DNA of 19,012 nt from an uncultured Geobacteraceae bacterium (lineage in GTDB: Bacteria; Desulfobacterota; Desulfuromonadia; Desulfuromonadales; Geopsychrobacteraceae): contig CALFFB010000094.1 of the NCBI GenBank assembly GCA_937958075.1, positions 1 to 19,012 of the forward strand, read 5' to 3'. The notes under the pieces were generated by a model. It was not told the origin of the DNA. It saw nothing but the letters and a program-made list of their open reading frames with translations, and searched no databases. A program made the position numbers and the translations under genes. Shown piece by piece: positions 7,620 through 16,239 of the stretch. Each line of letters opens with the position of its first letter. Positions within the stretch are counted from its first letter, which is position 1.

Positions 7620-8393
7620 TCAGCGGGCCAGACCGCGCTCACTGTGTTTGAGAAAACTCAAGTAGGTCGCGACTTCCGGCGCACTCGTGTCAAAGCCATT
7701 CTCAATCCGGACAATGGCCTCTTCCAGCTTCAAGCCGGAGCGAAACACCAGCTTGTACAACTGCTTGATGTTGGCCAGGGCCTCATCAGTAAAACCGCGC
7801 CGCTTCAAACCGGTGGTGTTCAGGCCGACGGTCTTGGCCCGGTCGCCCTGGACAATGGAATAGGGAGCAACATCCTGCGCAATCATGGAACCGCCACTGG
7901 CCATGACATGACAGCCGATACGGGCAAATTGATGTACCGCGCTCAGGCCGCCTAAAATAGCAAAATCATCAACCACCACATGACCGGCCAGGGTGGCGGC
8001 GTTGGCCAGAATGACATGATTGCCGACAACACAGTCATGGGCCACATGGGCATAGGCCATCAGCAGGCAGTCATTACCGACCCGGGTCTGCCCGCCGCCG
8101 TCTTCGGTCCCCAGATGGACGGTGACGAATTCGCGGATCCGGTTGCGATCACCAATAATCAGGGTCGATTCCTCACCGCGGAACTTCAGATCCTGGGGGA
8201 TGGCACCCACCGATGCAAACTGAAAGATGTGGTTATCACAGCCGATCTCGGTGCGCCCCTCGATCACCGCATGGGGGCCGATCACGGTTCCCCGGCCGAT
8301 GCGGACATGTTCGCCGATCACCGTGTAGGGACCGACGGTGACAGTAGGATCAAGTTGTGCTCCGGCAGCAATAATGGCGGTGGGATGAATCAT
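7620..8393 (-). CDS. lpxA: UDP-N-acetylglucosamine O-acyltransferase
   Basis: LpxA transfers a 3-hydroxyacyl chain from acyl-ACP to the 3-OH of UDP-GlcNAc, the first step of lipid A synthesis, in the cytosol as a left-handed beta-helix trimer. The 257-aa protein (E. coli 262) begins IHPTAIIAAGA and shows hexapeptide repeats through about residue 190. It contains QFASVGAIPQDLKFRGE, GDRNRIREFVTVHLGT and AYAHVAHDCVVGN, with the catalytic His (E. coli His125), then FAILGGLSAVHQF and GLKRRGF before a helical C-terminus ending ERGLAR. I start it at ATG 8393, with AGAGGA at 8401-8406 seven nt upstream; the TTG at 8396 is less likely. It lies 14 nt after fabZ, and its 3' end is followed by the terminator-like hairpin. 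Acyl chain length preference cannot be read safely. Confidence 0.96.
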   Translation of the reverse strand: MIHPTAIIAAGAQLDPTVTVGPYTVIGEHVRIGRGTVIGPHAVIEGRTEIGCDNHIFQFASVGAIPQDLKFRGEESTLIIGDRNRIREFVTVHLGTEDGGGQTRVGNDCLLMAYAHVAHDCVVGNHVILANAATLAGHVVVDDFAILGGLSAVHQFARIGCHVMASGGSMIAQDVAPYSIVQGDRAKTVGLNTTGLKRRGFTDEALANIKQLYKLVFRSGLKLEEAIVRIENGFDTSAPEVATYLSFLKHSERGLAR

Positions 8394-8407
8394 CAAAATA
8401 TCCTCTG

Positions 8408-8845
8408 TTATTTTTTGGCAAAGGTGGCTTTAAGTTCCGCCTCGGCAACCAGCGCCTCATCAACGTACGCCTTGCCGAGAAACTGATAGATGCCGCGCCG
8501 CCTGGAGAGCAGCTCAAGCTCCATGCGCAGGACATCCCCCGGCAAGACCGGTTTACGAAAACGCGCCTTGTCGATACCGACAAAATAGGTCACCCGATCC
8601 GGCTCGATCTTGTCCACTACGGTCACGTAGGCACCCCCCACCTGGGCCATGGCCTCAACGATCAGCACTCCGGGCATGATCGGGTGCCCGGGGAAATGCC
8701 CCTGGAAAAAAGGCTCGTTAAAGGTCACGTTTTTATAGCCGTTGACCCGCTTCCCCTCTTCCACCTCCACCAGCCGATCAACCAGCAAAAAAGGGTAGCG
8801 GTGCGGCAGAATCTCCATGATCTGCTGGATATTCAATTCAAGCAC
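8408..8845 (-). CDS. fabZ: 3-hydroxyacyl-[acyl-carrier-protein] dehydratase FabZ
   Basis: FabZ dehydrates 3-hydroxyacyl-ACP in type II fatty acid synthesis, and so competes with LpxA and LpxD for the same 3-hydroxyacyl-ACP substrates. The 145-aa hot-dog protein has IMEILPHRYPFLLVDR at residues 9-24 and FFQGHFPGHPIMPGVL followed by EAMAQ, holding the catalytic His and Glu. The start is GTG at 8845, supported by AAGGAG (8853-8858) seven nt upstream, and it overlaps the lpxD stop by 8 nt. Placement between lpxD and lpxA is the arrangement known from many Gram-negatives, and the overlap would keep FabZ and Lpx levels matched. Confidence 0.97.
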   Translation of the reverse strand: MLELNIQQIMEILPHRYPFLLVDRLVEVEEGKRVNGYKNVTFNEPFFQGHFPGHPIMPGVLIVEAMAQVGGAYVTVVDKIEPDRVTYFVGIDKARFRKPVLPGDVLRMELELLSRRRGIYQFLGKAYVDEALVAEAELKATFAKK

Positions 8846-9887
8846 GATTGTTCTCCTTCATCAGAGCCTCAAGCTCATCCAGACGTTTCTTCAATTGCTG
8901 CATTTCCTTACGCATCTCCGGCAGTTTGGGCAGGGTCATGACAGATCGGGCCCAGACCTTGTGGGGCATGACCGGAGCCCCCGAGAGAACCTGGTGGGGT
9001 GCGTCCAGATCGCCGCTGATGCCGCCGCGGGCACCGATGGTAACATGATCGCCGACACGCAGATGTCCGGCGACAGCCGATTGCCCGCCAAAGGTACAAT
9101 GATTGCCGATTTTGCTGCTGCCGGCATAGCCCCCCTGCGCTACCAGGATGCAGTCCTCACCGATCTCAACATTGTGGGCGATCTGCACCAGGTTATCGAT
9201 CTTGGTCCCGCGCTTGATGCGGGTTTCTCCCAAAGTTGCCCGATCAATACAGGTGCAGGAACCGACCTCGACATCCTCTTCGAGGACGACAATACCGACC
9301 TGGGGGATTTTGACATAGCGGCTGCCGTCCGGGGCGAAACCAAAACCATCAGAGCCGATGACCGCCGAGGGCTGGAGAATCACCCGGTCGCCGAGGCGGC
9401 AGCCTTCCCGCACCACGGCGTGCGCGTGCAGCCGGCATTGCCGACCGACAACGACATCGTCATAAAGACAAACCCCCGGATACAGCACCGTACCTGCGCC
9501 GACCTGGACCCGCTCGCCGACGTAGCAGCCGGGAAAAACCGTCGCTTGCGGATCGATCCGGGCACTGGCGGCTATCTGGGAACCGGCCTGAATACCGGGA
9601 ACCACTGCCGGCCCCTGATGCAGGTAACCGAGAATCTTGGCGAACGCCAGATAGGGGTTGGGCGTCACCAGGACATTCGGCACCTGCGGTGGAACCTCGA
9701 CATCGGGGGCGACAATCACGGCACTGGCCCGACACTCATGGAGAAACGACAGATATTTCGGATTGGCGACAAAGGTGAGGTCGCCCTCCCCGGCCTGCTG
9801 GATCGGCACGACCCGGGCAATCTCCACATCCGGATTACCCCGAACCTGACCGTCAACAAGTTGTGCCAACAAACGCAATTGAGCCAT
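8838..9887 (-). CDS. lpxD: UDP-3-O-(3-hydroxyacyl)glucosamine N-acyltransferase
   Basis: LpxD adds the N-linked 3-hydroxyacyl chain to UDP-3-O-acyl-glucosamine in the third step of lipid A synthesis (cytosolic trimer). At 349 aa it is near the E. coli length (341). Residues 1-100 form the uridine-binding domain (NPDVEIARVVPIQQAGEGDL, FVANPKYL). Residues 105-320 are a left-handed beta-helix with SAVIGSDGFGFAP and NLVQIAHNVEIGEDC, whose His is the catalytic residue (E. coli His239). The C-terminus is a Lys/Glu/Leu-rich helix (MRKEMQQLKKRLDELEALMK) probably used in ACP binding or trimer contacts. The ATG at 9887 has GGGAG four nt upstream. It begins 26 nt after skp, and its stop overlaps fabZ by 8 nt. 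Confidence 0.96.
   Translation of the reverse strand: MAQLRLLAQLVDGQVRGNPDVEIARVVPIQQAGEGDLTFVANPKYLSFLHECRASAVIVAPDVEVPPQVPNVLVTPNPYLAFAKILGYLHQGPAVVPGIQAGSQIAASARIDPQATVFPGCYVGERVQVGAGTVLYPGVCLYDDVVVGRQCRLHAHAVVREGCRLGDRVILQPSAVIGSDGFGFAPDGSRYVKIPQVGIVVLEEDVEVGSCTCIDRATLGETRIKRGTKIDNLVQIAHNVEIGEDCILVAQGGYAGSSKIGNHCTFGGQSAVAGHLRVGDHVTIGARGGISGDLDAPHQVLSGAPVMPHKVWARSVMTLPKLPEMRKEMQQLKKRLDELEALMKENNRA
8853..8858 (-). promoter_or_regulatory. Ribosome binding site that fixes the fabZ GTG start
   Basis: AAGGAG on the reverse strand lies seven nt before GTG 8845, within the last codons of lpxD. It supports a non-ATG start and lets ribosomes finishing lpxD re-initiate. Confidence 0.75.
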
Positions 9888-9913
9888 GGTGCTCCCTGCC
9901 CTCCGGCAATGGG

Positions 9914-10417
9914 TTACTGTCCGGCGTCGTAGGCCTTGATCAGCTCGTCTGTCAGATCGTAAGCGGCATCGCCATAGATAATGGCGCCTTCATTCTTCTC
10001 AAAGACCATGGCGTATCCCTGCTCCTTGCCGATTTTCTCAATAACAGCAAACATTTCATTGACTATGCGCGACGTGTATTCCGAATCCCGCTGCTGCAGT
10101 TCCTGCTGGATATCCTGCTGAAAGCGCTGCAGCTCCGTGACCCGCCGCTGATACTCACGCTCACGCTCGGCTCTAGCGGTTTCCGACAGCAGGGCGGCCT
10201 GCTTTTCCAGGTCGGTTTTCATCTTCATCACTTCGTCCTGCTTCTGCCGGAACTCCCCTTCATACTTCTGCACCTGCTCACTGATCTGCTGTTTCGCCGC
10301 AGCTCCGGCCTTTGACTGGTTCAGGGCGCGCTGCAGATCAACATAGGCAAATTTCTGGGCCAGGGCCGGAACGGCAATCAGCATCAGGGCAATAAAAACA
10401 ACTGCGATTTTTTTCAT
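9914..10417 (-). CDS. skp: Skp/OmpH-family periplasmic chaperone
   Basis: Skp holds unfolded outer-membrane proteins in the periplasm and hands them to the BAM complex. The 167-aa precursor has a clear signal peptide, MKKIAVVFIALMLIAVPALA, cleaved most likely after ALA to give QKFAYVDLQRALNQS, the family's N-terminal strand. Residues about 40-120 are a long charged, Gln/Glu/Lys-rich coiled coil (the tentacles), and the C-terminus returns to the body domain (GYAMVFEKNEGAIIYGD). The ATG at 10417 is fixed by AAGGAG at 10423-10428, five nt upstream. It lies 21 nt after bamA and 26 nt before lpxD, the same bamA-skp-lpxD order as in E. coli. Confidence 0.94.
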   Translation of the reverse strand: MKKIAVVFIALMLIAVPALAQKFAYVDLQRALNQSKAGAAAKQQISEQVQKYEGEFRQKQDEVMKMKTDLEKQAALLSETARAEREREYQRRVTELQRFQQDIQQELQQRDSEYTSRIVNEMFAVIEKIGKEQGYAMVFEKNEGAIIYGDAAYDLTDELIKAYDAGQ

Positions 10418-10438
10418 GTCTGCTCCTTATCCTTGCAA

Positions 10439-12679
10439 TTAGAATGAACGACCGATGGTAAATTCAAAGACACTGGTTTTTTCATCGTCACGGGGGGACA
10501 GATTGTAGCCCCACTCGAAGCGCAAGGGCCCCAGGGGGCTGCGCCAGCGGATGCCGGCGCCGACACTGTGACGCATGTCGGAGAAATAGTCTTCACTGTC
10601 GAGCCAGGCATTCCCCGTATCGTAAAACAAAACCCCCTTTAAACCAAGGCTGGGATATACCGGAAACAAATACTCAAAATTGAAGTATCCCATCTTCTCA
10701 CCACCCCGGTAGATGTCGCCTTCCAGGGGGCCGACCTCACGCGACTTGAAACCGCGCAGGGTTCTGATACCGCCCAGGAAAAAACGCTCACTCAAGGGGA
10801 CATCTTCATCATCAAGGGACTCAATATAGCCGATTTCGCCGTGGATGGAAAAGACGGTTCCCCAGAACAGGGGGAAGAAGTGACGATGTGAAGCTATGGG
10901 TCTGATGAAATTCTCCGTGCCGCCGAGACCGGCATATTCAAGGCTGATGCGGGTGATGCCCCCGCGGCTGGGGTCATCGTAAAAATCGGTGCTGTTGCGC
11001 ACCCACTGCGTGGTGATGGACGAAAGGGTTGATTTGCCCTGTTCATCGACGATGAAGCGATTCTGCAACGCTGTCTCGCTGAGGTTAAGGATTTCCTTCT
11101 GCTCGTAACGATAGGTCAGAAATATCCGTGAATTCCGGCTCACCGGATGGCCGGCACGGATGGCGCCGCCGGTACGGCTGTCATCATAGTCACTGTATTC
11201 GCGCTCCGAACGGTAAACCTCCGCACCGAGGGTCCAGTCCGTATCGAGAAAGTAGGGATCCGTCAGACTGACAAGGTAGGTGTTGCTGACACTGCCGACC
11301 GAACCGCTGACATTCAGGCTCCAGCCCCGACCGAGAAAATTATCCTGGGTAATAGAGCCCTGGGCCATCAGCTTGTCGACGGAGGAATAACCGAGCCCGA
11401 CGGAAAAGGTGCCCGTTGGACGCTCCTCGACAGCGACCTCCAGAACATTTTTCTCGGGGTCCGACCCCGGCTGGTCCATGACCTGAACTTCATCAAAGAA
11501 CCCCAGGTTGCGTACCCGGCGGTAGGTCTCCTTGATCTTGCTGGAACTGTACAGATCCCCCTCGATCAAGGGGATCTCTCGACGGATGACCTTATCGCGG
11601 GTTTTGGTATTGCCGGTGATATCAATGCGCTCGATATAGACCTGCTGCCCCTGCTCGATCTCCAGATTCAGCTCGATGAGCAGGTTGTCCGCATCCCTGT
11701 CGGTCAGGGGCACGACGTTGACGTAGGCATATCCGCTGTCGGCATACAGGTCCGTCAGGGCGACAACACTCTCACGCAGTTTCAGGCGGCTGAAGACATC
11801 CCCCGGCTTTAAGGCGATCTGCTCCAGAAGATGATCCTCGCTGTAGAGCAGGTCACCACTGACCCTGATGTCCCCGGTCCGATACTGGGGGCCTTCATCG
11901 ATTTCGATAGCGATGTCAAGATGCTTGTCGTCGACCAGGGTCACATCCGGCGTTTTGACGATGACATCCTGGTAGCCGATGTCATGGTAGGCCAGTTTGA
12001 TCCGTTCGACATCCAGTTCCAGCACCTCTTCGAGATAGGTTCCGCGTCCGGTAATGAAGGACCAGATCCACTTCTCTTTGGTCTCCATCTGTTTCAGCAG
12101 ATTGCGTTTACTCAGAACGGTGTTGCCAAAAAAGCTGATCTCTCTGATTCTGATCTTCTTTCCTTCTTCAATGTAATACGTCAGGGTCGCCTCGCCCCGA
12201 CTGTCCAGCACCCAGTCTGTTTCGATGGTGACGGCGTGGTAGCCATCCTTTTCGTAAAGTTCTCTTAAGGTCTCAACATTCTCGCGCACGCGTGTATGGT
12301 TCAGGATAAAAGGCGCCCGCAGCAAAGAGGCGTCAGCGAGCTTCTGATCCGTCAGTTTTTTATTGCCGGAGAATTCAACCCGCCTGATCAGGGGCAGTTC
12401 CTGAACGGCAAAGGTCAAAACATTTCCTCCCTGAAAATCCGTCAAACGGGCGGAAATATCGGTAAAACCCCCAAGGGCGAAAATCTGCTGCATCGTGCGA
12501 TCAACATCCTCAAGGGAGACCATGTCACCGGGGCGGATGTTGATCACGCCACGAATGGCCGCTGTCGCAATCCGACGATTACCCTCAATCCGGACATCAG
12601 ACACCCGGAACTCGTCCGCACCGGCAAAATGCGCCGTAAAGAGCAGCAGAAACAGAATAAAAAGGACAATTTTTTTCAT
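10439..12679 (-). CDS. bamA: Outer membrane protein assembly factor BamA
   Basis: BamA is the Omp85 core of the BAM complex that folds beta-barrel proteins into the outer membrane. The 746-aa precursor begins MKKIVLFILFLLLFTAHFAG, a signal peptide likely cut before or after ADEF. Five POTRA domains follow, marked by recurrent starts such as SDVRIEGN, RRVEFSGN, REISFFGN, GDIRVSGD and ERIDITGN. The C-terminal half is the 16-strand barrel, with the loop-6 motif as LRGF (IRTLRGFKS) and a terminal Phe (FEFTIGRSF) typical of BAM-assembled proteins. I set the start at ATG 12679; a longer reading from 12775 would hide the signal peptide and overlap lolD. It follows lolD by 55 nt, with GGGA about 9 nt upstream of the start, and precedes skp. 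Confidence 0.96.
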   Translation of the reverse strand: MKKIVLFILFLLLFTAHFAGADEFRVSDVRIEGNRRIATAAIRGVINIRPGDMVSLEDVDRTMQQIFALGGFTDISARLTDFQGGNVLTFAVQELPLIRRVEFSGNKKLTDQKLADASLLRAPFILNHTRVRENVETLRELYEKDGYHAVTIETDWVLDSRGEATLTYYIEEGKKIRIREISFFGNTVLSKRNLLKQMETKEKWIWSFITGRGTYLEEVLELDVERIKLAYHDIGYQDVIVKTPDVTLVDDKHLDIAIEIDEGPQYRTGDIRVSGDLLYSEDHLLEQIALKPGDVFSRLKLRESVVALTDLYADSGYAYVNVVPLTDRDADNLLIELNLEIEQGQQVYIERIDITGNTKTRDKVIRREIPLIEGDLYSSSKIKETYRRVRNLGFFDEVQVMDQPGSDPEKNVLEVAVEERPTGTFSVGLGYSSVDKLMAQGSITQDNFLGRGWSLNVSGSVGSVSNTYLVSLTDPYFLDTDWTLGAEVYRSEREYSDYDDSRTGGAIRAGHPVSRNSRIFLTYRYEQKEILNLSETALQNRFIVDEQGKSTLSSITTQWVRNSTDFYDDPSRGGITRISLEYAGLGGTENFIRPIASHRHFFPLFWGTVFSIHGEIGYIESLDDEDVPLSERFFLGGIRTLRGFKSREVGPLEGDIYRGGEKMGYFNFEYLFPVYPSLGLKGVLFYDTGNAWLDSEDYFSDMRHSVGAGIRWRSPLGPLRFEWGYNLSPRDDEKTSVFEFTIGRSF

Positions 12680-12734
12680 GCCTGAAGTTCCCGTCAAGAA
12701 AGGCTGAATGTGTTCAACACGTCCGACAATGTCA

Positions 12735-13412
12735 TCACACCAGAACGCCATCTTCGATGCGCACACTGCGATCAAGACCGGCTGCCAGGGACAGATTGTG
12801 GGTGACGATGACCAGGGTCAGACCACGGCTGTGATGCATTTTGTCCAGTAGAGTCATGATGTCATCAGAGGTTCCGCTGTCCAGGTTCCCCGTCGGCTCA
12901 TCAGCCAGCAGCAGTTTCGGCTCATTGACCAGCGCCCGGGCGATGGCCACCCGCTGCTGCTCCCCGCCGGACAACGCCCCCGGCTTGTGCTCCAGACGTG
13001 CCGCCAGACCGACCTCGGCAAGCAGGGTCTGCGCCCTGGCCTGTGCCTGCGGACGCTGCACACCGGCGATCAGGCAGGGCATCATGACGTTTTCCAGGGC
13101 CGTGAATTCCGGCAGCAACTGGTGAAACTGGAAGACAAAACCCACCGTCCGGTTACGAAAGTCGTCGAGGGCACTGCCACGCAGTTGCCGCAGAGACTTT
13201 CCGGCGCAGATCACCTCGCCGGACGTGGGAAAATCGAGACCACCCAGGATATGCATCAAAGTGGTCTTGCCGGCGCCGGAGGTGCCGACCACGGCAATCC
13301 GTTCACCCCGGCGAATATCCAGATCGATGCCGCGCAGCACGTCAATGACCCCGCCCGGTGCCTGGAACTGCTTGTGCAGTCGGCGTACGGCGATCAAGGA
13401 CTGCTCAGTCAT
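12735..13412 (-). CDS. lolD: Lipoprotein-releasing system ATPase LolD
   Basis: LolD is the ATP-binding subunit of the LolCDE-type complex that extracts outer-membrane lipoproteins from the inner membrane and passes them to LolA. The 225-aa protein shows VVGTSGAGKTTLMHILGG (Walker A), a Q-loop in FVFQFHQLLPEFTALENVMMP, the signature LSGGEQQRVAIARAL, LLADEPTGNLD (Walker B) and the H-loop in IVTHN. FQFHQLLPEF with the ALENVMMP helix is typical of the LolD/MacB/FtsE branch. Its ATG overlaps the lolC stop by 8 nt, so the permease and ATPase are probably made in fixed ratio. The partner directly upstream excludes most other members of the branch. Confidence 0.94.
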   Translation of the reverse strand: MTEQSLIAVRRLHKQFQAPGGVIDVLRGIDLDIRRGERIAVVGTSGAGKTTLMHILGGLDFPTSGEVICAGKSLRQLRGSALDDFRNRTVGFVFQFHQLLPEFTALENVMMPCLIAGVQRPQAQARAQTLLAEVGLAARLEHKPGALSGGEQQRVAIARALVNEPKLLLADEPTGNLDSGTSDDIMTLLDKMHHSRGLTLVIVTHNLSLAAGLDRSVRIEDGVLV

Positions 13413-14655
13413 AGCGCAGCGCCTCGGCCGGATCCATGCGAGAGGCCCGCCATGCGGGATAGACGGTCGCCAGCAGGGAAATGGTCATGGCCATGACCGC
13501 CACCGCCACCACCTCCATCACCACGATTTCCGAAGGAAAACGCTCCATACCGTACACCGCCTGATCAAAAACCTTGATACCGAAGGTTCCTTCAATGCCC
13601 TTGATCAGGGCGTCGGCGTAATAGGCCAGGGTCACTCCCAGGGTCGTCCCCAGAAGGGTGCCGATGGTACCGATAATCAGGCCTTCGATCATGAAAATTT
13701 TCATGATACTGCGGGCATTGGCGCCCATAGCCCGTAAAATAGCGATATCCCGTGATTTTTCCATGACCACCATGATCAGGGTGGTGGCGATATTAAAGGC
13801 CGCTACCAGCACAATGATGGCCAGCACGATGAACAGTCCGAGTTTTTCCAGCTTCAGTGCCGACAAAAAGGACCCGTACAGACTCTGCCAGGGGCGGACA
13901 ACGGTGGGAAAGGCAAACTCCTGTCCTAAAATCTCAGCGACCTGCGGCGCCTGTTCGAAGAGGTCAACCTCAATCTCAATGCCGCTGACAAAACCCGGCG
14001 ACTCAAAAAAGGTCTGGGCGACAGGCAAAGCGATATAGGCGTAAAAATTATCGACAAGACTGCTCTGTTCATCAAAAATCGCAACAATCTTGAAAGGCTT
14101 CATCTTCGGCATCATGCCGAAGGGGGTCACCGAAAACAGTGGCGGGATCACATTGACCGGATCTCCCACCATGACATCGAGGGAAGCTGCCGTGTCGGCA
14201 CCGATGATAATCCCGGGTCGATCAGCAGCACCAAAGAGGGTTGCCGCCACGTCCTGTTGCGAATTGTTGCTTTTGAGGGGCTGGGCAAACACCTTGTGGT
14301 CAGCGTCCACGCCCTTGACGCTGACGGCGGCCACATTGCCCCGTGCCAGCAGCATGGCTTCCCTGGAAATAAAGGGGGAGGCGGAAACGACATGGGGCAC
14401 CTTTTTCGCGGCCCTGACCAGTTCCTCAGGATTGTCGATACCCTCGCCAAAGCGCTGCATCAGCACATGGGGAACATTTCCGAGAATCTGTTCCCGTACC
14501 CCTTGCGTAAAACCCGTCATCACCGCCAGCACCAGAATCAGGGCGGCAACGCCCAGAGTAACCCCGGCAATGGAGATAAAGGAGATCACCGAAATAAAGG
14601 TCTGCTTGCGCTTTGCCCGCAGATAGCGGACGCTGATGAACCATTCGTAGGACAT
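13405..14655 (-). CDS. lolC: LolC/LolE-family lipoprotein-releasing permease
   Basis: Inner-membrane permease of the lipoprotein release complex, 416 aa (E. coli LolC 399, LolE 414). It starts SYEWFISVRYLRAKRKQTFISVISFISI and has one N-terminal membrane segment (about residues 19-48). A large periplasmic MacB-like domain (about 50-265) follows, with MTGFTQGVREQILGNVPHV and the ASPFISREAML stretch. Three C-terminal segments close it, the last before WRASRMDPAEALRYD, the family's end signature. It lies 9 nt after lysS and overlaps lolD by 8 nt. Only one LolC/E gene is present here, so the complex may use two copies of this protein (a LolF-type homodimer) unless a second gene lies elsewhere. Whether to call it LolC, LolE or LolF is not decidable from this window. 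Confidence 0.92.
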   Translation of the reverse strand: MSYEWFISVRYLRAKRKQTFISVISFISIAGVTLGVAALILVLAVMTGFTQGVREQILGNVPHVLMQRFGEGIDNPEELVRAAKKVPHVVSASPFISREAMLLARGNVAAVSVKGVDADHKVFAQPLKSNNSQQDVAATLFGAADRPGIIIGADTAASLDVMVGDPVNVIPPLFSVTPFGMMPKMKPFKIVAIFDEQSSLVDNFYAYIALPVAQTFFESPGFVSGIEIEVDLFEQAPQVAEILGQEFAFPTVVRPWQSLYGSFLSALKLEKLGLFIVLAIIVLVAAFNIATTLIMVVMEKSRDIAILRAMGANARSIMKIFMIEGLIIGTIGTLLGTTLGVTLAYYADALIKGIEGTFGIKVFDQAVYGMERFPSEIVVMEVVAVAVMAMTISLLATVYPAWRASRMDPAEALRYD

Positions 14656-14664
14656 CAGGACGCG

Positions 14665-16152
14665 TCAATCCCCCTGCCGCCGCATCTGCGGGAAAAGAAT
14701 GACGTCGCGGATTGAAGCGGAATTGGTCAGCAGCATCACCAAACGGTCGATGCCGATCCCTTCACCGGCGGTGGGCGGCAGACCATACTCCAGGGCCCGG
14801 AGGTAATCCTCGTCCATGGCGTGGGCCTCTTCATCACCGGCTTCCTTTTCCGCCAGCTGCCTGACAAAACGCTCCTTCTGGTCGATGGGATTGTTCAGCT
14901 CGGAGAAGGCGTTGGCCAGCTCCCGACCGACAATAAACAGCTCGAAGCGGTCGACAACCTCGGGGTTGTCATCGTTCTTGCGTGACAGGGGTGAGATTTC
15001 CGTCGGGTATTCGGTGATAAACACCGGGTTCCACAGTTGTGGTTCCGCCACCTCGTCAAAAATCTCCGCCAGCAGTTTGCCATGACCGATATTGGCGTCA
15101 ACCTCCAGACCCAGCTTTTGCTCGGCAAAAGCCAGAGACAGATCGCGACTTTCCAGCACCTCGCGCCCTACCCCTGAATATTTGACAATGGCATCCTTGA
15201 GGGTCAGCCGGTCCCAGGGCGGGGTCAGGTCGACCATCTTCTCCCCGTACGGAATGACCAGCCCGCCACACACCTGTTCAGCAATGTGACAGATAAGCTT
15301 CTCGGTGAAATCCATCAGATCGCTATAGGTCGCATAGGCCTGATAAAATTCCATCATGGTGAATTCCGGGTTGTGCTGGATGGAGATGCCTTCATTACGG
15401 AAATTCCGGTTGATCTCGAACACCCGGTCAAAACCGCCCACCACCAGGCGCTTGAGATAAAGCTCCGGAGCGATCCGCAGGAACAGGTCCATCTTCAGGG
15501 TGTTGTGATGGGTGACAAAGGGTTTGGCCGTCGCTCCGCCGGCGACCTGATGCATCATCGGCGTTTCCACTTCGAGATAGTCATGCTTCAGCATGAACTC
15601 CCGGATCAGGTTGATAATCCGGCTGCGCTTGCGAAAAACCTCACGCACCTCGGGATTCACCATCAGATCCAGATAACGCTGGCGATAACGGGTTTCAACG
15701 TCGGTCAGACCGTGCCACTTCTCCGGCAGGGGCAGCAGCGACTTGGTCAGCAGCTGCACCTGGGAAGCGCGGATGGACAGCTCATTGGTCTTGGTGCGAA
15801 AAGGCGCGCCGCAGACACCGACGATATCGCCGATGTCATACTTCTTGAACAGAACAAAAGAGGCCTCACCGATTTCTTTCTGCGCCACATAGACCTGCAT
15901 CAGGCCGCTGCCGTCCTGCACCTGCAGAAAGGCCGCCTTGCCGAAGTCACGGCGGGCCATGATCCGTCCGGCAAAACGATACTCCACCGTTGCCGACGCA
16001 AGGGTCTCACTGTCATCATCGGCATGGGCCTGACAGATTTCGGCCGTTGTATGCAGCACTTTGAAATCATTGGCAAAGGGATTGACCCCCGCAGCAACAT
16101 AATGATCGATTTTTGCACGTCGCTGCTGCAACAAATCGCTGGCATCTTCCAT
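14665..16152 (-). CDS. lysS: Lysyl-tRNA synthetase, class II
   Basis: Charges tRNA-Lys in the cytosol. From the ATG at 16152 the protein is 495 aa (E. coli LysS 505). It has an N-terminal OB-fold anticodon-binding domain (about residues 55-165; RFAGRIMARRDFGKAAFLQVQD), then the class II catalytic core. ETPMMHQVAGGATAKPF, motif 2 in FRNEGISIQHNPEFTMMEFY, and motif 3 in GEGIGIDRLVMLL near the C-terminus are all clear. In-frame ATGs at 16203 and 16233 would add 17 or 27 residues with no family match, and the latter lies at the predicted transcription start, so I prefer 16152; its ribosome binding site is only moderate (GGAAAGAG). A promoter at 16240-16268 precedes it. lolC begins 9 nt after its stop. 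Confidence 0.95.
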   Translation of the reverse strand: MEDASDLLQQRRAKIDHYVAAGVNPFANDFKVLHTTAEICQAHADDDSETLASATVEYRFAGRIMARRDFGKAAFLQVQDGSGLMQVYVAQKEIGEASFVLFKKYDIGDIVGVCGAPFRTKTNELSIRASQVQLLTKSLLPLPEKWHGLTDVETRYRQRYLDLMVNPEVREVFRKRSRIINLIREFMLKHDYLEVETPMMHQVAGGATAKPFVTHHNTLKMDLFLRIAPELYLKRLVVGGFDRVFEINRNFRNEGISIQHNPEFTMMEFYQAYATYSDLMDFTEKLICHIAEQVCGGLVIPYGEKMVDLTPPWDRLTLKDAIVKYSGVGREVLESRDLSLAFAEQKLGLEVDANIGHGKLLAEIFDEVAEPQLWNPVFITEYPTEISPLSRKNDDNPEVVDRFELFIVGRELANAFSELNNPIDQKERFVRQLAEKEAGDEEAHAMDEDYLRALEYGLPPTAGEGIGIDRLVMLLTNSASIRDVILFPQMRRQGD

Positions 16153-16239
16153 GGGCTGACTCTTTCCTTGTATGTAAATTTCCAGACACGCGTAAGCGGT
16201 CATTGACAAGCTTTTTCCGTCGTCAAACTGCAATCGCGC

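Noticed and set aside
7688..7693. Perfect TTGACA on the reverse strand inside the lpxA 3' end, a possible promoter for lpxB.
   Set aside because: The bases 16-19 nt downstream give no -10-like hexamer; the nearest weak match is 23 nt away. Any promoter here would also have to read through the hairpin at 7585-7548.
12685..12691. GGAACTT on the reverse strand just before bamA, like a sigma-E -35 element.
   Set aside because: No matching -10 lies at the right spacing, and transcription would begin inside the bamA coding sequence, after the start codon.
12666..12704. TTGACG 17 nt before AAAAAT at the bamA start, a possible promoter.
   Set aside because: The supposed -10 is in the Lys-rich start of bamA, is a poor match, and would leave no leader or start codon.
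12680..12775. Extended bamA reading from 12775.
   Set aside because: It would bury the clear signal peptide that begins at ATG 12679 and would overlap the lolD end.
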